Source: Synchiropus splendidus
Taxonomy: Eukaryota > Chordata > Actinopteri > Syngnathiformes > Callionymidae
Length of the DNA stretch: 64,000 bases
Assembly (NCBI RefSeq): GCF_027744825.2
Contig: NC_071337.1
Span: forward strand, 12,525,031-12,589,030
Direction: 5' to 3'
Below are positions 11,510 through 23,910 of this stretch, in pieces. Position 1 is the stretch's first letter; the number at the start of each line of letters is the position of its first letter. Made by a program: the position numbers and the translations under genes. Below the pieces are notes generated by a model. That model worked only from the letters and a program-made list of their open reading frames with translations. It had not been told where the DNA came from and did not search any database.

Positions 11510-12389
11510 TCAACTAGGGAAGCTAAGTGTACACACAGCTCTCAAAAACCCAGAACAGCATGACATTTCTCAGCATCACAAGCCTTTATCCAGACCACCT
11601 GCTCAACAACTCTTCATCTAACTGCTATCAGTGTGTGATGACAAATACGGCACTATTTGATCGAAGGGAGCAGTTGCTAAATGAGTCAAATCACATGACC
11701 CAACACATACTCAATCCAGAATTGTGGATCGCTGATGCTTACGCGTGGTTGATGGGTGATAGACAGATAGCTTGGTACAATTTCAAATCAGACGGACAAA
11801 TGACTTGACGTTGCGTGGACACAATCCAACAGTTACTTTTATATGTATCGGCACCAGAAGAATCTGTTGCTGCAGCGTCCATGAAAAGCTTGAATACACG
11901 ACAGTTATGTTCCGGCATGACTAAGGGTGGGCATTTAGATTTGCTCAGGGGCCTCATGGAGGGCCACAAAGCCAAAAGAAAGAAAATAAATAAATAAAAT
12001 TCAATTTAATTTGTGGGGCAAGAAAAGAAAATTAATTCCTGCAACAAAGAGCTGGAACAAGGCAATTTGTATTTTGGCGACATAAATATTACCTACATAA
12101 TCAGCTTCATAGTGTCCCTTTGATCAACTGAGGGCCATAAATACATTCAGTTTAATTTCAAAACGACCATATTTTCAAGTTTCCATAAACAACGTGTCAT
12201 ATGAAATGACCCTAGTTCTTTTCTTTGTACTTGTCTTTTATATTTTTCTGTAAATCATTCTTGAATTAGATGAGTTCTTCTTCGTCACAAATTCATTGAT
12301 GAATAATAACCATTTTTTTAAATGTATGAAATGTTCAGAATTCCGCTATTTTACCATTTATTTAATTATCTATTTATTCTCTCTCTTCG
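11507..12389. other. Proximal upstream DNA, no gene seen
   Basis: AT-rich sequence. GGGTGGGCATTT at 11927-11938 and the following CAGGGGCC resemble the start of hAT-type repeats; a similar GGGATGGGCATCTC occurs at 55266-55279. The match is too short to delimit an element. Confidence 0.4.
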
Positions 12390-13446
12390 GCGAATCCACT
12401 TCAGGAGGAGAAGCGCGAGCAGCGACCACTGGCAAGTTGCTCGCTGTGACTGACGGTCGGATTCCGCTCTGCGCATCAGCCTGCGCTGATCCAGTCTTAC
12501 TCACTTGAGTCCCTTTTTAGCATCAGTCCTACTTTTTTTTGTCATATATGGACTTCCTTCGACGAAGTTTCTGTCGAGTTCTTTCTGTCCATCTGCATTG
12601 GCGCGGATTAGACTCCGACGTGGTTTGATCGCGGAGGCGCGTCTCCTGGTTTCCGGCTGTGAATGGAAGCGGGATCTTACGAGCAACACTTGAAGGCAGC
12701 ATTCGGTGAGAAGGAGACGCACCAGCCGCCGCGGCAGGACTTGAGCTGAGCCATTACACCCAGCGGAGGGGATGAGACACGTCTCCTCTGCTTTCTGACA
12801 ACGGGGCTGGTTGTTTCTTCTTCCAACTTGCTCAAGAATCGAGGACAGGACTGTCGGTCGGGATATTCTTGAGCCGATATTAAGGAGAGTGACTCGCTCC
12901 TTTTTTCTCATCCCAAGGATCCTTTTTTTGAACTGAAAAATGAGAAGATAGGAGGACTGGATATGTGACTTTTGAGTGTGGATTTGCTCCTCTCGTCAGC
13001 TCTGTGTGCGCGAAAGGGGACCTTTTGGAATATAGTGACGACAGTGGATTAAAGCAGACGAGGCGAGACAACCTGTATCTATGCGCGCGGGTCCCGTCTG
13101 CCTCTGCGCCGCTCACCCTCTCGACGCGTTGACTGAGACAGTCTCATGGATATGAAGGGTTTATTTAGTCCACTTTAAAGGGAGGCGAGGAAGGAAAACG
13201 CGCACGTCTCTCTCCCCCTCCACAGCATCTCCCTCACTCTCTCTCTCTCTCCTTCACGTTCTCTGGATGTGAAGCAGCATGCGGCCCGGTGAGAGCTCGG
13301 AGGGCTCGCGCTCGGCTGGCGGAAGACGCACGCATGCCAACATTTGCGCCGCTGCTCGCAGCTCGGACCGCTGTCTCGCGCGCCCTGCGTCTCCGCTGAC
13401 GAGGACGAGGAGGAACGCAGAGGGGTCGACGGACGGCCGGGGAAGG
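12390..13446 (+). promoter_or_regulatory. CpG-rich putative promoter and 5' untranslated region
   Basis: Base composition changes sharply from AT-rich to GC- and CpG-rich near 12390 and stays so to about 13560. CpG pairs are dense in 12400-12730 and 13070-13520. No TATA box stands at an obvious place, consistent with a CpG-island promoter, so the transcription start cannot be placed. Several upstream ATGs exist; the one at 13279 is in frame with the likely start codon at 13447, and others are followed by stops and could act as upstream open frames. A CT-rich tract sits at 13207-13260. Confidence 0.6.
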
Positions 13447-13519
13447 ATGGTGGCGACGCTGATGCGCTCTTTCCTGTGGACCCTCGTCCTGCTGTGCTCG
13501 CTGTCCTCCCGCGCGCAAG
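13447..13519 (+). CDS. First coding exon: signal peptide of an unidentified secreted or membrane protein
   Basis: The frame from the ATG at 13447 encodes 24 residues plus one base. It starts MVATLMRS, then a hydrophobic core (residues about 9-18, FLWTLVLLCS), then a polar stretch ending SSRAQ. This is the layout of a cleavable signal peptide, with a probable cut near the SRA/QG region. The exon ends CAAG and is followed by GTAAGC at 13520, a near-consensus donor, giving a phase 1 intron. Signal-peptide exons followed by phase 1 introns are common in proteins built of extracellular modules (Ig, CUB, FN3, EGF). The ATG at 13447 has A at -3 and G at +4. An in-frame ATG at 13279 would add 56 arginine/serine-rich residues before the signal, which is less likely. 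Translation past the donor continues in frame but looks like intron. The gene cannot be named from 24 residues. Confidence 0.8.
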
Positions 13520-16500
13520 GTAAGCGGATGCGACACATGAGCTGCGGGAACACTGACATACAAGTTTCAGTGCGCGTGCCCCCCCCCCTTCTTTTGGGCA
13601 CTGCGGTGCTTAGTGAAACACACTCGGCGTTGCAGTGGAAAGTGAAAAGGACCGGCAACAGCCTCTTTCCTTCTTCTGCCTGCTCCCCTCCTTCCCCTCT
13701 TCTGAGCTCCCCCCATCCTTCCCCTCAATACTGCCATTGAGCTTGTAGCCAATAAATATTCTTGCGGTAGCGCTTGGGCTGTGGCAGCGAACGTGAGCTG
13801 CTTATACCGAATTGTGTCCTCGTGTCGGTGTGTACGTGAGTTGCTTAAAGTGCTGAGGGCTGAGCCTTACACAGCTATTTTTTTTTCCTCCTCCTAATGT
13901 GCCGGTCCTCCGTCATCCAGGTCACTGTGAAGGTTTAAACGAGGCAAACTAGACTTGGGCTGAGTTCAGAAAATGTTTCAGGGTGGCTGGCGTTCAAAGC
14001 AAACGGCCTGTTCCATTCAAATCTAGATAAACGCAGGTCAGGATCAAGAGCAGATCGGCGGAAGATTCGCTCCCCTATTCGCTGCTTTCATGCCATAAGT
14101 GGCTCTACTCCAAGCCTCTATTGGATGGTCAAGCTCTGTACCTTATGTTGGATACAGAGACCAAATGCCGTGTCCTTAACTTGAAATTTGTTTCAAGTAG
14201 CCACCAAACAAACTGACATGCTCACGCATAACTAGTCGCACTACTTGATTTGGACCTAAGGGTTCAGGAGCATATCTGTGTCAAGAAGTATAGACCACAA
14301 ATGGCACCATGTTTTGAAGCTTTTCAAAGTGGGGGCCTATGAAACTGCTTTCTTTGTCAAGCTAAAGCACCTTCAATTCAACTGCACTCTGTTTATGTGT
14401 TTCCAGTTGATGGTAATGGTTGCCATATTGGGGGGTAAAGGTCGGAAAACAAAACAAAAAATGTACTCTCTCTGACAGCTATGTACAAGACTGAGCTCGA
14501 TAGTCTGTCTGAATATGAGGACATGCCAAGTTTTGTGTTTTCTTTTCCCTATTTTATCCATCTTTTTCTACCATGTGCTCCCTCACGTCTCGCTCATTTC
14601 TTCCCAAACCATGTTAAAATATTCACACTTCAGCTCACTATCCATGTCAGTTCCTGGCTTCCATTAGAGTCTTACTCCCTGGCCCCGTTTTAAAACATGC
14701 TGCGAGCCATCATGAAGTGCAAACACACCCCGTGTCTTGCCAGGTTTGCTGTTTGGAAGCTGATTGATCGCTAATCGTGGCATCGCCAAATACTGGTGAC
14801 ACAGCAGAGACAGAGATTCGGCTGATGGGAATACACGGCGGGATGATGAGAGGAAAGTGGTTGCAATGACACGGCGACATGATAAGTTTGTCAATACGCT
14901 GGGATGAGACTCTGATTCTCAAGTATTGCAGTGTGCGTGAATGGAGTAGGGCCTCACGAGCACGACATGACACATTGTTTCTTGGAGCTTCATAGCTGTG
15001 CTCAATTTTTCAGACTTGAAAGTGAATTTAACTCATCTGGTTTAATAGCTTGTCATGTTGGGTGAATTATCAAGTCATATTTTCAGCTCAAACATTGTAG
15101 TTCCTGTAACTGTCCACCTGGAAGTGTAACTGAGGGCAAAATAGTATTTTGTATTATGGGCTGCAGGGTAATAAATAATAAAACATCTTTTTCAAGAAGA
15201 TATTTATGTTCAGACACTGGATTGGATTTTTCATGTGGATCTTTATTGTGTCGTCACAGTTGAAAGACAATGAAAGAGTGACAGTCGCTTTATAAACATG
15301 CACGAGGTCCATGGACTTTAATACGTTAAAAAGAGGATAATGTGATTAAATGTAGTACTGCAAGGCGGTGGAGGCCTGTGGAAATCCATTTGTCAGTGTC
15401 ACTGTAAAGTCCGTGATCTTCCAGTGTGGAGGCAGATCATGTGTAGGCTGACAGTGCAGAAACACTATGGATCTGCGGGGTGATTAAAACAAATCTGCAC
15501 TTGAACGTCTAGACACTACCTGGAGCATGTGAACGTGCCTTCTTCTCATACGCCCTTATTTTACCCTCTGGTTCTGCGTGATGGACATTTGAAAGTGTCT
15601 GTTTGTAATGCTTCAACCTAACAAAGATGAGAACGATGGAACGGCCTCCGGGCAGGAAATATATCATTTGAAACCCAGTGGGCCACAGGTCCTGGCGAAG
15701 AGATCCCCCTGGCTTTCTGCCTGCCAGAGACGAGTTTCATACTCCCCGAGGGATTCATTTGGTTCACGCAAAACTGGCAGAAGAAAGATTTCAGATGAAT
15801 CGGAAGGAGGAATAATACATTGGCAAAGGTAGAGGCGCCGAGTTACTGAGGAAATGAAACCTTTTTAGTCAGAGCCAAGTGAATGTGTAATTAAATGCCA
15901 GCGTGACCCATTTTGTCATTTTGGAGTTCTTAAAAAAGGGATTCGCTTGCACTTGTTTTGTTTGCGCTGGAGTTGGATGAATATTCGACCTCTTCAATAT
16001 CTCTGTAACGTGCGATTGAGGACTAAATGTTGGCCTCTCCAATCGCTCGGTGAGACGCCAAACTATTCCAGGAGTTTCTGGAGTTTTGTTAAAAGTTAAG
16101 AGCTGAACTTTCACCTCAAACAAGTCAGATGAGAAATGTTTTCCCGTCTTTAGAGTTGCCTCCTGTCCTCTGCTTCTTCTCTCCTCCTTCTGCTCCACTC
16201 AGCTTAACACGGCCTATCCTCCCTTCGCCTCAGCTGTCCCCCCCCTTAGCTCCTCTGTTTTCCCCTCCTCTGCTCAGCACTTCTTCTCTGCTCTCATCCT
16301 CCCTCAGCTCGCCTGCGCGCTCCTTTCGTCTGTCAGATTTGTCCTGTGGCTCCAGAGGCTTAATTTACTCGCCAAACATACTAAGTCGCACATGTGCGCA
16401 CTCAAGAAAAAAAGTGAGGAGAACCCTAAACACACACTTATTTTTCTCTGTCTTCTTGATCTAAATGTATTCTGTGCTGCACTCAACCTGTCAGAATCCA

Positions 16501-16860
16501 AACAGGTTCTGTGGCCAACCTCAAAACCCACACCTTTGCAGCATCCCTGTTTACTTCTCCTTTCAACACAGTCTTTTGCTTGTATGAATATCTTCAGGAC
16601 TCTTATATTCCAGCACCCAGAGCGATGCAGCATATATCGGTATCACCGTATAACAAAAGTTGAAAATGCCCAGCAGTGGGATAACTTGTGTAGCACATAG
16701 TGTATAATAATTTGTATTTTCACAATGTTTGCTTTCTCAGTCTTTCCCCCTGCAGTGCTACTTTCACAAACTTTTTGACTTAAGTCACTTTTAAATTATG
16801 AATGCTTTAAAAAATAAAGCATCATGCTGATATGGAATACGGATATGGAGCTGGGTACAG
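13520..16860 (+). other. Start of presumed intron 1, no repeats recognised
   Basis: The donor GTAAGC stands at 13520. The following 3.3 kb holds no supported exon and no repeat family that I recognise. Pyrimidine-rich tracts occur at 13660-13735 and 16160-16320. Confidence 0.5.
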
Positions 16861-16899
16861 TTGCTCCAACGTCACTGTGCACATGTGACATTGGAGCAA
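16861..16899. repeat. Short perfect-looking hairpin (15-bp stem)
   Basis: TTGCTCCAACGTCAC (16861-16875) pairs with GTGACATTGGAGCAA (16885-16899) with one mismatch across a nine-base spacer that itself contains GTGCAC. It ends 22 bases before the inverted-repeat element at 16921. Confidence 0.85.
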
Positions 16900-16920
16900 G
16901 TGTAACATCGTGTGTCCCGT

Positions 16921-17322
16921 TGTAGGTACCAAATGTGTCCGCTTACCAAATGTGTCCTACATGCCGCAGTAGGTAGGACACATGAATAAAAATGTATCTG
17001 GACATAAGTGCCTACTGTGGAGACTATTGTGATTTCCTGCATGATATTAAAGAAAAACAAAGCTCCGTTCATGTCAGCCAATCATGACGCGTTATTCCGC
17101 AGACCGCGGAGAAGAACGGACATAAACTATTCGATGACAAACATTGCGTTTTGTGGAAATAAATGCTACACCTGTGGTAGAAATCGCCTTGAAATCCTTT
17201 ATTTCAATTTCCTCTGGCTATATAAAACATTTTAAAAATATATATTGTATATGCCAGATGTGACGTCATCACCCCGCGGCAGGTAGCGCACATTTGGTAA
17301 GCGGACACATTTGGTACCAACA
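16921..17322. mobile_element. MITE with long terminal inverted repeats (402 bp)
   Basis: The left end (16921-16968) and right end (about 17275-17322) are inverted repeats of about 47 bp, sharing GGTACCAAATGTGTCCGC and then TTACCAAATGTG. Each arm carries ACCAAATGTG twice, 19 bp apart, which looks like paired protein-binding sites. Directly outside both ends is CCGT (16917-16920 and 17323-17326), a possible 4-bp target duplication. The interior is short, has no transposase frame, and includes TGACGTCA near the right arm. The superfamily is uncertain; the arm length and 4-bp duplication do not fit the TA-specific elements elsewhere in this window. Confidence 0.8.
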
Positions 17323-17326
17323 CCGT

Positions 17327-19223
17327 ACCACACTTGTTCGCCATGCAATGGAACCGTCAGAGTCTTCATAGGGTAGGGCTATGAATCTTTTACTATTTTA
17401 CAATTCTAATTTAAACAATTCTTTTTTCCAAGTTGGCTACCTTAGTAGTTTAGCTGGATAAATCATTTAAAACCTTGCCCCGCTGTTTTACCTTATGAGC
17501 GCTCCTCATCACCGTTGTGCTGTAACTACGTACTTGAGTTTTGTCTTTCATGTTGCATGAAAATGTTGGACAGAAAATCAAGTATGTGGTTGAAAATGTT
17601 CTGTTGGCTCTGCTTCTTGGTCTTGTGCTAGGTCTTTAAACAGTAAATGGGGACATTTATTCTGAATTGCAGGACAGTGTTAAGTAAAACCTGTTTTGCA
17701 AAATAATTTGGTGACCTGTGGGGAGTGGCAGTAATATGCATTTGTGACCCCTGTTACACCAAACAGGAGGACCAGGCTTGTCCCTTCCAAAGCCCCATTG
17801 GTTTACATAGCTGCCCAAATCCCCTCAGTATGCCATTTGAAAATAGATACAATTGCAGGTGTGCGATATTATTGGGGGCGTTCCTGCTCACCTCAATGCT
17901 TTATTCTAGAATCCCAATACTGAAAAGCTTTTGCATAGTACAATGAATGTGTAGATTTATATTCACAAGCAGTCTCTGTACTGTACAAATTTATTTGGCA
18001 GATATTTAGAGCAAAACCCCAAAAGTCCATGCATGGATCCCCGTTGTAAAACCTTTCCAAATTCTCCGACTTTGTTATGTGACTCAGTTAAATTAAAAAA
18101 AAAAGTCTACAGTTACATCATTTGTAATTTTGTTTTTCCGAAAATTAATTAAATTGAATTAAATGAGCGTTTCATTCTCACAAACGCAGTCTGATCTTAA
18201 AAGACGAAGGTCTCGCTACACCACTACTGTTAACCATGTTAACCAAGAAGCTAATGGAAACCTCTAAATTTCTCCTTATTCCCCTTTCCTGTGAATCAAA
18301 CAGATTTAAAACCTGTCTCATGAATTTCAGATTGTTCCTCTGCCATTTTCAGTCTTGATGTGGACACGGTTTTTAGTGAATGCGGGGAAGAGGACCCCGT
18401 AAGAACTGAGCTGAGTAGACACACACTGAAGCACTCTGCCACTATCGCAACGGAATATTAGCCCGACATGGACTCTGTAACTCATATTTAATCCAGTGGC
18501 TTATGGTCGGATTTTGAGGGACGTGTCTGTAGCACAGGCGGCCTTCTGATCATGCTGGCGACTTAATTAGTATGGAATCGGAAAATGGACCACGGGGAAA
18601 GCCAAGGCTGTGTGTCTGAGAGAGAGAGAGAGAGAGAGACAGAGTCTGGGAACTTGGATGGTGTTTAAAGCATGCTTTGTACGTCTGCCGTTTTCTGATC
18701 CCGATGCACTCCTACTTTTGCGAAATGTAATTATTGGGCCTACAAAAAAAGTTGGGTTGAGTTCTGCGGATGAAATCTGGCGGCCAAGAAAAAGGATATC
18801 AGCCAACTTCCCAATGTTCAAACATTAACGTTGACTTAGTGGTCCAGGTGAGGGATGCTGTTTACATAACCTATGGTTTAAAAAAAAGCGTGATCCACTT
18901 TTTTGTTATTTTACATCATTAATTCTGAAAATGAACCTGTCACATCTTCTTTAACTTTAGACAAACTGGGGGAGTTGGAGGTGGCGTGACTGTCAAAGTT
19001 CTCTGAAGCTTGCATTTGGGGATCTGTCTGACCTCCAAAGGGCCTTGTTTTCGTTCATATCTATTCATGATATGTAACTTTAGTGTTGTATATCTTTTAT
19101 TTGGGCTGTGTCTTGGCTGGTAGAGCCATCATTTTAAGTGGGAAATCATCAAACAATGCAGCGCAGTATTACTGTATGTGCATGAAATCGAGTTGAAATG
19201 ACGTCAGTCCAGTTAGACTTTCA
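17327..19223. other. Intronic DNA, no gene seen
   Basis: Unique-looking, mildly AT-rich sequence with a (GA)n tract at 18619-18639. No supported exon was found. Confidence 0.5.
18619..18639. repeat. (GA)n microsatellite
   Basis: About ten GA units. Confidence 0.9.
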
Positions 19224-20275
19224 GTTAAATTTTTCATTCCCTATTTGCTCTATATATTGAGCCATTAGCGCAGGCAATACGACAAAAAGAAGAATTGAAA
19301 GGAGTCTGTGTCAAAAGAAATGAACACAAAATGACTCTGTTTGCAGATGACATTATTTTATATTTAACAGATCCAAATGTAAGCTGAATTGCTAAATCTG
19401 ATAAAAACAACTTTCTGGATATAAAATCAATATTACAAAAACACTGATACTGGCATTTAATTATTGTCCCTCCGCAAGAATCACAGAGAAAATTGAACTT
19501 AAAGTGGGATCCAAAAAATATAAAATATCAAGAAGTGTTCTTATACAAACATCTAAGTGACTTATATAAACTGAATTATGATAAAATACACTCAAATGTA
19601 GCCAAAGATTTGGAAACATAGTCTACCCTCACACTAGATTTAAGTTCTAGAATCCTGACAATAAAAATGAACATCCTTCCTCGGCTTCTGTACCTCTTCC
19701 AGGCATTACCTATAAAAATATCACCACACAAATTTAATGCGACAAAATCATATCTAGAGACAGATGGAATGGACAGAAACCAAGAATAAAATATTCCACA
19801 TTACAATTGACCAAAGAAGAATGAGTTATGGCTTCCACATTTAAGAGACTATTATTATGCAGCTCAGCTTGAGAACATTGGTAAAGTGGTGTGATCTGGG
19901 ATACTGTGCCAAGTGGAAAGATAGAGAAATTCACATTGGAGATTATCCAGTTCAGACTCCACTGGGCAACGATAAACTATTTAGAACAATGAAATAATAA
20001 AACACATGAAATTGGACAGGGAAGTTAAATGGTTGAGTTGGTTTGTTCGATACCTACAAGGGGAAACAATTTCAAAAATATATAAGAATCTGAGGCAGGG
20101 TTCTCAGTATTCTACAATATACATTGAGGAAAAATGGGAAAATGAAATGAAAATCCAGATTACAAGTGAGGAGTGGTTGAACATCTTTAAAACACAACAC
20201 AATACAACCAAGTCGGCGGCGTGGCGGGAATTTGGGTGACTGAAAAATTTCAGTATTCATTTTTTTTTCACTCCA
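19224..20275 (+). mobile_element. L1-clade LINE relic: RT domain fragment to C-terminus
   Basis: Broken plus-strand frames follow the order of an L1 ORF2. LFALYIEPLAQAIRQKEE is followed by the catalytic block MTLFADDIILYL, with FADD encoded at 19340-19351. Then come KMNILPRLLYLFQALPIKI (about 19666-19722), PRIKYSTLQL (about 19782-19811) and, after stops and shifts, the C-terminal frame at 20006-20239 with EEKWENEMKIQI, EEWLNIF and SAAWREFG. These correspond to L1 motifs such as the FADD core and the terminal WREFG. The copy is 5'-truncated, has several stops and frameshifts, and includes an internal deletion between the RT core and the downstream blocks. It is a molecular fossil and cannot encode an active enzyme. 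Confidence 0.9.
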
Positions 20276-20360
20276 ATAGAAAAATGAATTGCTCCTTTAA
20301 TCAACAACATAAATATTGATTATAGAAAACTTTAAAAATCAATACAATGTCACAATCAAC

Positions 20361-20450
20361 TATTGCGATATTTCAGCATAAATATTGATACAGTATCTTC
20401 CAAGCAAGTGTTGCAGTGTTTGAGTACATCGATAATTTCTTATACTCCGA
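20361..20450. repeat. hAT-like repeat fragment, ATCGATAATTTCTTA family
   Basis: The segment shares GATATTTCAGCA, AAATATTGATA and ATCGATAATTTCTTA with 29351-29443 in the same order. It looks like one end of a dispersed DNA transposon; no partner end is visible here. Confidence 0.5.
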
Positions 20451-21805
20451 CAATTGATATACTCATTCATAGCTTCATTGTCACTCTATTTATGTAATTG
20501 TTGACTGAACATTTTACTGTTATTTTTACATCCTGATTTGCATACAGAACATTACTCGAGGAAAAATAGCAACCCCTTAAAATTTTCATGAATGTTTTAC
20601 CCGGTTATTTTTGGTCGGGTTGGTGTGATCGTCGATGCTTCCTATTCATGTAAAGAGAACAAATTCTGTACCTAAGCTGCTTCTAATATGGGCTTTCTTC
20701 ATTTCAATGAAAATAGAACAGTCGGAACTGAGCTGGAGCTTGTGCAAAACAATTGTTCAAAATTTAAAAAAGAAGAGAATGCGACTCCTTAGATTAGTGT
20801 GGAATTAAACCCGGTAGACATTACAATGGCTTGAAAATGTCTACTTTTTAAGAAAATAATAAAAGCTGCAGTGTGTTATGTAATGCCTTTATTTGATCTC
20901 ACAAAGTCTGATCATAATTTTCCTTCCATGTGAACGTGTAGTCACAAAAGCCAGCTGTCAAATTTGTCTTTTGCGAGGAATCGCTCATTGTGAATCCTCC
21001 ATGTGAGTGCTGTTTTAAAAAAAATACATCATTCACTTTGATTTAAAAAAAGCACACTATGAATCTGCTCTTTGCATAATTTTTTGGGACATTGTTTTTG
21101 GAATTTGTGAAGTCAGTGTGTCTAGGGTTTTGGTTCATCTGCCTCAGGATCACTCAGGATCAGGACCTCTCATGTGGTTCATTTGAACTAGCCATCCAGC
21201 AGTCACTGGTTAAAATCCAGGTGAGAAACTTGGTTGAAGTTTCTAACAAACTGGGATGCCTACTTCAACTTGGGCTCAGACAAGGAAGTCCAGCATCTCT
21301 GGGTCGTGTTCACCATGTAGGAAGGATGGCAAAGGAGACCGACTCAATATATAGAGGAAACCATTCAAAGGCCATGGATGTTCGCCCCCCTCTGTGTTCA
21401 TATGCAGGCGCACTCATATTTGAAGATGATTCGAAGTAGTCATGACATGTAAATGTCCAGTAGATAAACATCCACAGTTGACACACACACATACACACCA
21501 GTGAATTGGCGTTAAAATGTTGGCCGCATCAAGAAGCATGTGTTGCCCCGAGGGACGTGACCAGAGACTCACAAACACAAGCGTGAACACACAGTCTGGT
21601 CTACACACATTATTAATAAGAGTGTCAGATGAGAAATTAAGAAAGACAGGCCGCTTCATATCCAGCTGGTGCTTCGCTTTTGGCACTTTGTGTTTGTTGA
21701 CATTGTATGTTCTGATTTATTAATGCAAAGAGCGGGAGTGAAAAAGGCGTCCATTAAGTTCAGCGGGTTTTTACACCTCAGTTACATCAGGAGTTTTGTC
21801 TATGG
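20451..21805. other. Intronic DNA, no gene seen
   Basis: No supported exon. The open frame at 21092-21439 has no recognised family and no flanking splice signals that I would trust. Confidence 0.45.
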
Positions 21806-21960
21806 GAAGGAAGATGGAATGTAAACATGAGTACTGGCCACAGGTTCAGTCCCCGGTGACAAGCAGAGTCTGTCCCTGTCACGTTGTCCTTGAGAGAGAT
21901 ACTGATGTCCTTAATGATGGTGCACTGGGGGAAGACACTGACACGAATCTCCTGTAGGAC
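21806..21960 (+). repeat. Degenerate tRNA-derived SINE (V-SINE-like)
   Basis: AGGTTCAGTCCCCGG at 21843-21857 resembles a tRNA B box (GGTTCRANYCC). It is followed by GTCCTTGAGAGAGATACTGA and GGTGCACTGGGG, which match the body of fish V-SINEs (the 'TGTCCTTGAGCAAGACACT' block). The A-box end is decayed. Confidence 0.5.
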
Positions 21961-21998
21961 CAACACAACAAAACGGCTCCAGAATCATAATTATTATG

Positions 21999-22015
21999 AA
22001 AAAAAAAAAAAAAAA
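21999..22015. repeat. Poly-A tract, 17 bases
   Basis: It follows the SINE-like fragment by about 40 bases and may be its tail. Confidence 0.85.
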
Positions 22016-22863
22016 TGAGGTGACCGATGGATAAACAGGCTTGAACTGGTTCTCAAAAATATCAATATTTGCTTGTTTTCTGTTTTTCTTATGTTGGATT
22101 CATGTTGGATTCACGTTATATAAAACAATGTAATGCAGAATTAAATAGTTTTTGTGTCCTTTTCTGTTGACAACATGTAGATTCAAATAATTATTTGTTA
22201 ATTCGGATTGGATAGGATTGATTTTTTTTTTTTTTCAGAAAATATTTAGCAGTTAATATTTTTTGGAAACCAACACCTTATCGTAGCTTTCCTGTACTCG
22301 GATCCTCAATTTAACCACCCAACCGTACGCGTTTGGGTGGTCTCACAAAAGCAAATACTGAAACTGAAACACACATCTTGTATGTTTAAGGTGTATTGTG
22401 CAGTGCATGAAACATATGACAGACAGACTGATTCATTTTAAATGTTTTGACAGTACAGTTACAGTACAACAACTCCAATCTCAATTGTTGCCGGTCTTGT
22501 TAGTTTGTGTCATTTATAAACAAACATTTTACGGTTACATTAATACTGTAATGACAATAATTAACCGCACAAGGCAGCGAAATCAAATGTTCACTCATTT
22601 AAATCATATTTGCGGGGCGCAGCTGGGTCTTTGGGAGCGATAGACGGAGAGGAGGAAGCAAGTGCAGTCACTTCATTGTGCCTGAATTTAATCTGCTCAG
22701 TTGACAGGTAAACCCAAGTGCCCCAAACTCAGAAGTCCGGCTGTCAGCAGTCATCTCACAGTACTTGCTATGTAAATACGCACTCGCCTCTTCATCGCCT
22801 CTCGCTCCTGTGCCTGCAGTTTGGTTTGTTGTGATGCACTTGTGCAAGTTGTTGCTTCAGCCT

Positions 22864-22865
<2 letters not shown>

Positions 22866-22918
<53 letters not shown>
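22866..22918. repeat. (AT)n microsatellite, 53 bp
   Basis: Uninterrupted AT dinucleotides. Confidence 0.97.
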
Positions 22919-22921
<3 letters not shown>

Positions 22922-23910
22922 CATTCATGTGAAGTGAAAGTGGTCAGGTTTCAAACATTCAATGGAATGAAAGAGAGACACCTTTTCATTGTATCATTTC
23001 AGTATTCAGTTTTCCCCCATTCTGATAGTGAATAATAACCTCAAGATGAATGAGGCTGTTCACGAATGAATGATCACAAGTCCTTTTGTCTGATTTAGAC
23101 AAATTGTGCGGACGTGCTAACCTGGATGTGGCAGTGGCAGATATTCTGCAGGTGGCGCTTCCTGTCTGTGTGATGATGTATTTCCTGTCTGGGCAGCACA
23201 CAGGGGAAACTGTTGGTTCTGTTGTTCGGACCAGTGTTGTGCAAGAGTCAGTTTCTGTTTGTACACACACGGTTGTCTGCTTCTTTCCCAGAGAAGACTC
23301 ATTTTCCCAGCAGGTTCTGTCAGACTGTTTCTGGGCCCACTCTTTTCACAGCTGGGGGCTACTGCCGTCACAGTCTCCGTCTGACTTTCGTTAGGTTGCC
23401 CAACCCAACCACCAGGAACATCTCCCCATGACTTTGTTTCATTCAAGTGTCATGAGCTTTTCTTTAAGCTTCACAGCTTGTATTTTATTTTTTGTCGCGA
23501 TGGCACGATTCAATACCATGATAATTGCGTAGCAGACCATTTCTTAGTCAAGAATGTCACTGAAACTACAATTTTGAAAGTGGCCATGCTTGAATGACCA
23601 CCAGTGGAGCCTAAACATGGAGGTTATTTGGAGAGATTCCCAGTCACTTACAGACACTGAAATGCATGGATATAGGAACAAGAAGAGGAAAGTGATCATT
23701 TATGACTTAAAGAACACTTTTTGGAATTTGTTCCTCTGGGTCAACAGCTTCTCCTTCGCATTGAGATCTCTCACCAGCCATTCTTTACTCAAACCTCAAA
23801 CCTGTGCACACACTGTGGAGTCCGTAAGGGTGTGGGCAGCCCACCGTGAAAAAGAAATGCAGAACATGGGGTTATGGCTTAGTATGACCAGTTGTGTGAC
23901 TTTGTATACA
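22919..23910. other. Intronic DNA, no gene seen
   Basis: Nothing recognised. Open frames on both strands at 23086-23446 overlap each other and have no known family. Confidence 0.45.

Noticed and set aside
11363..11563. Tyrosine-isoleucine repeat protein
   Set aside because: Translation of an (AT)n microsatellite. The same artefact occurs at 2075, 41803 and 51436.
13254..13752. Open frames antisense to the CpG-rich exon
   Set aside because: Arginine- and proline-rich products of GC-rich DNA. The plus-strand exon with a signal peptide and consensus donor explains the region better.
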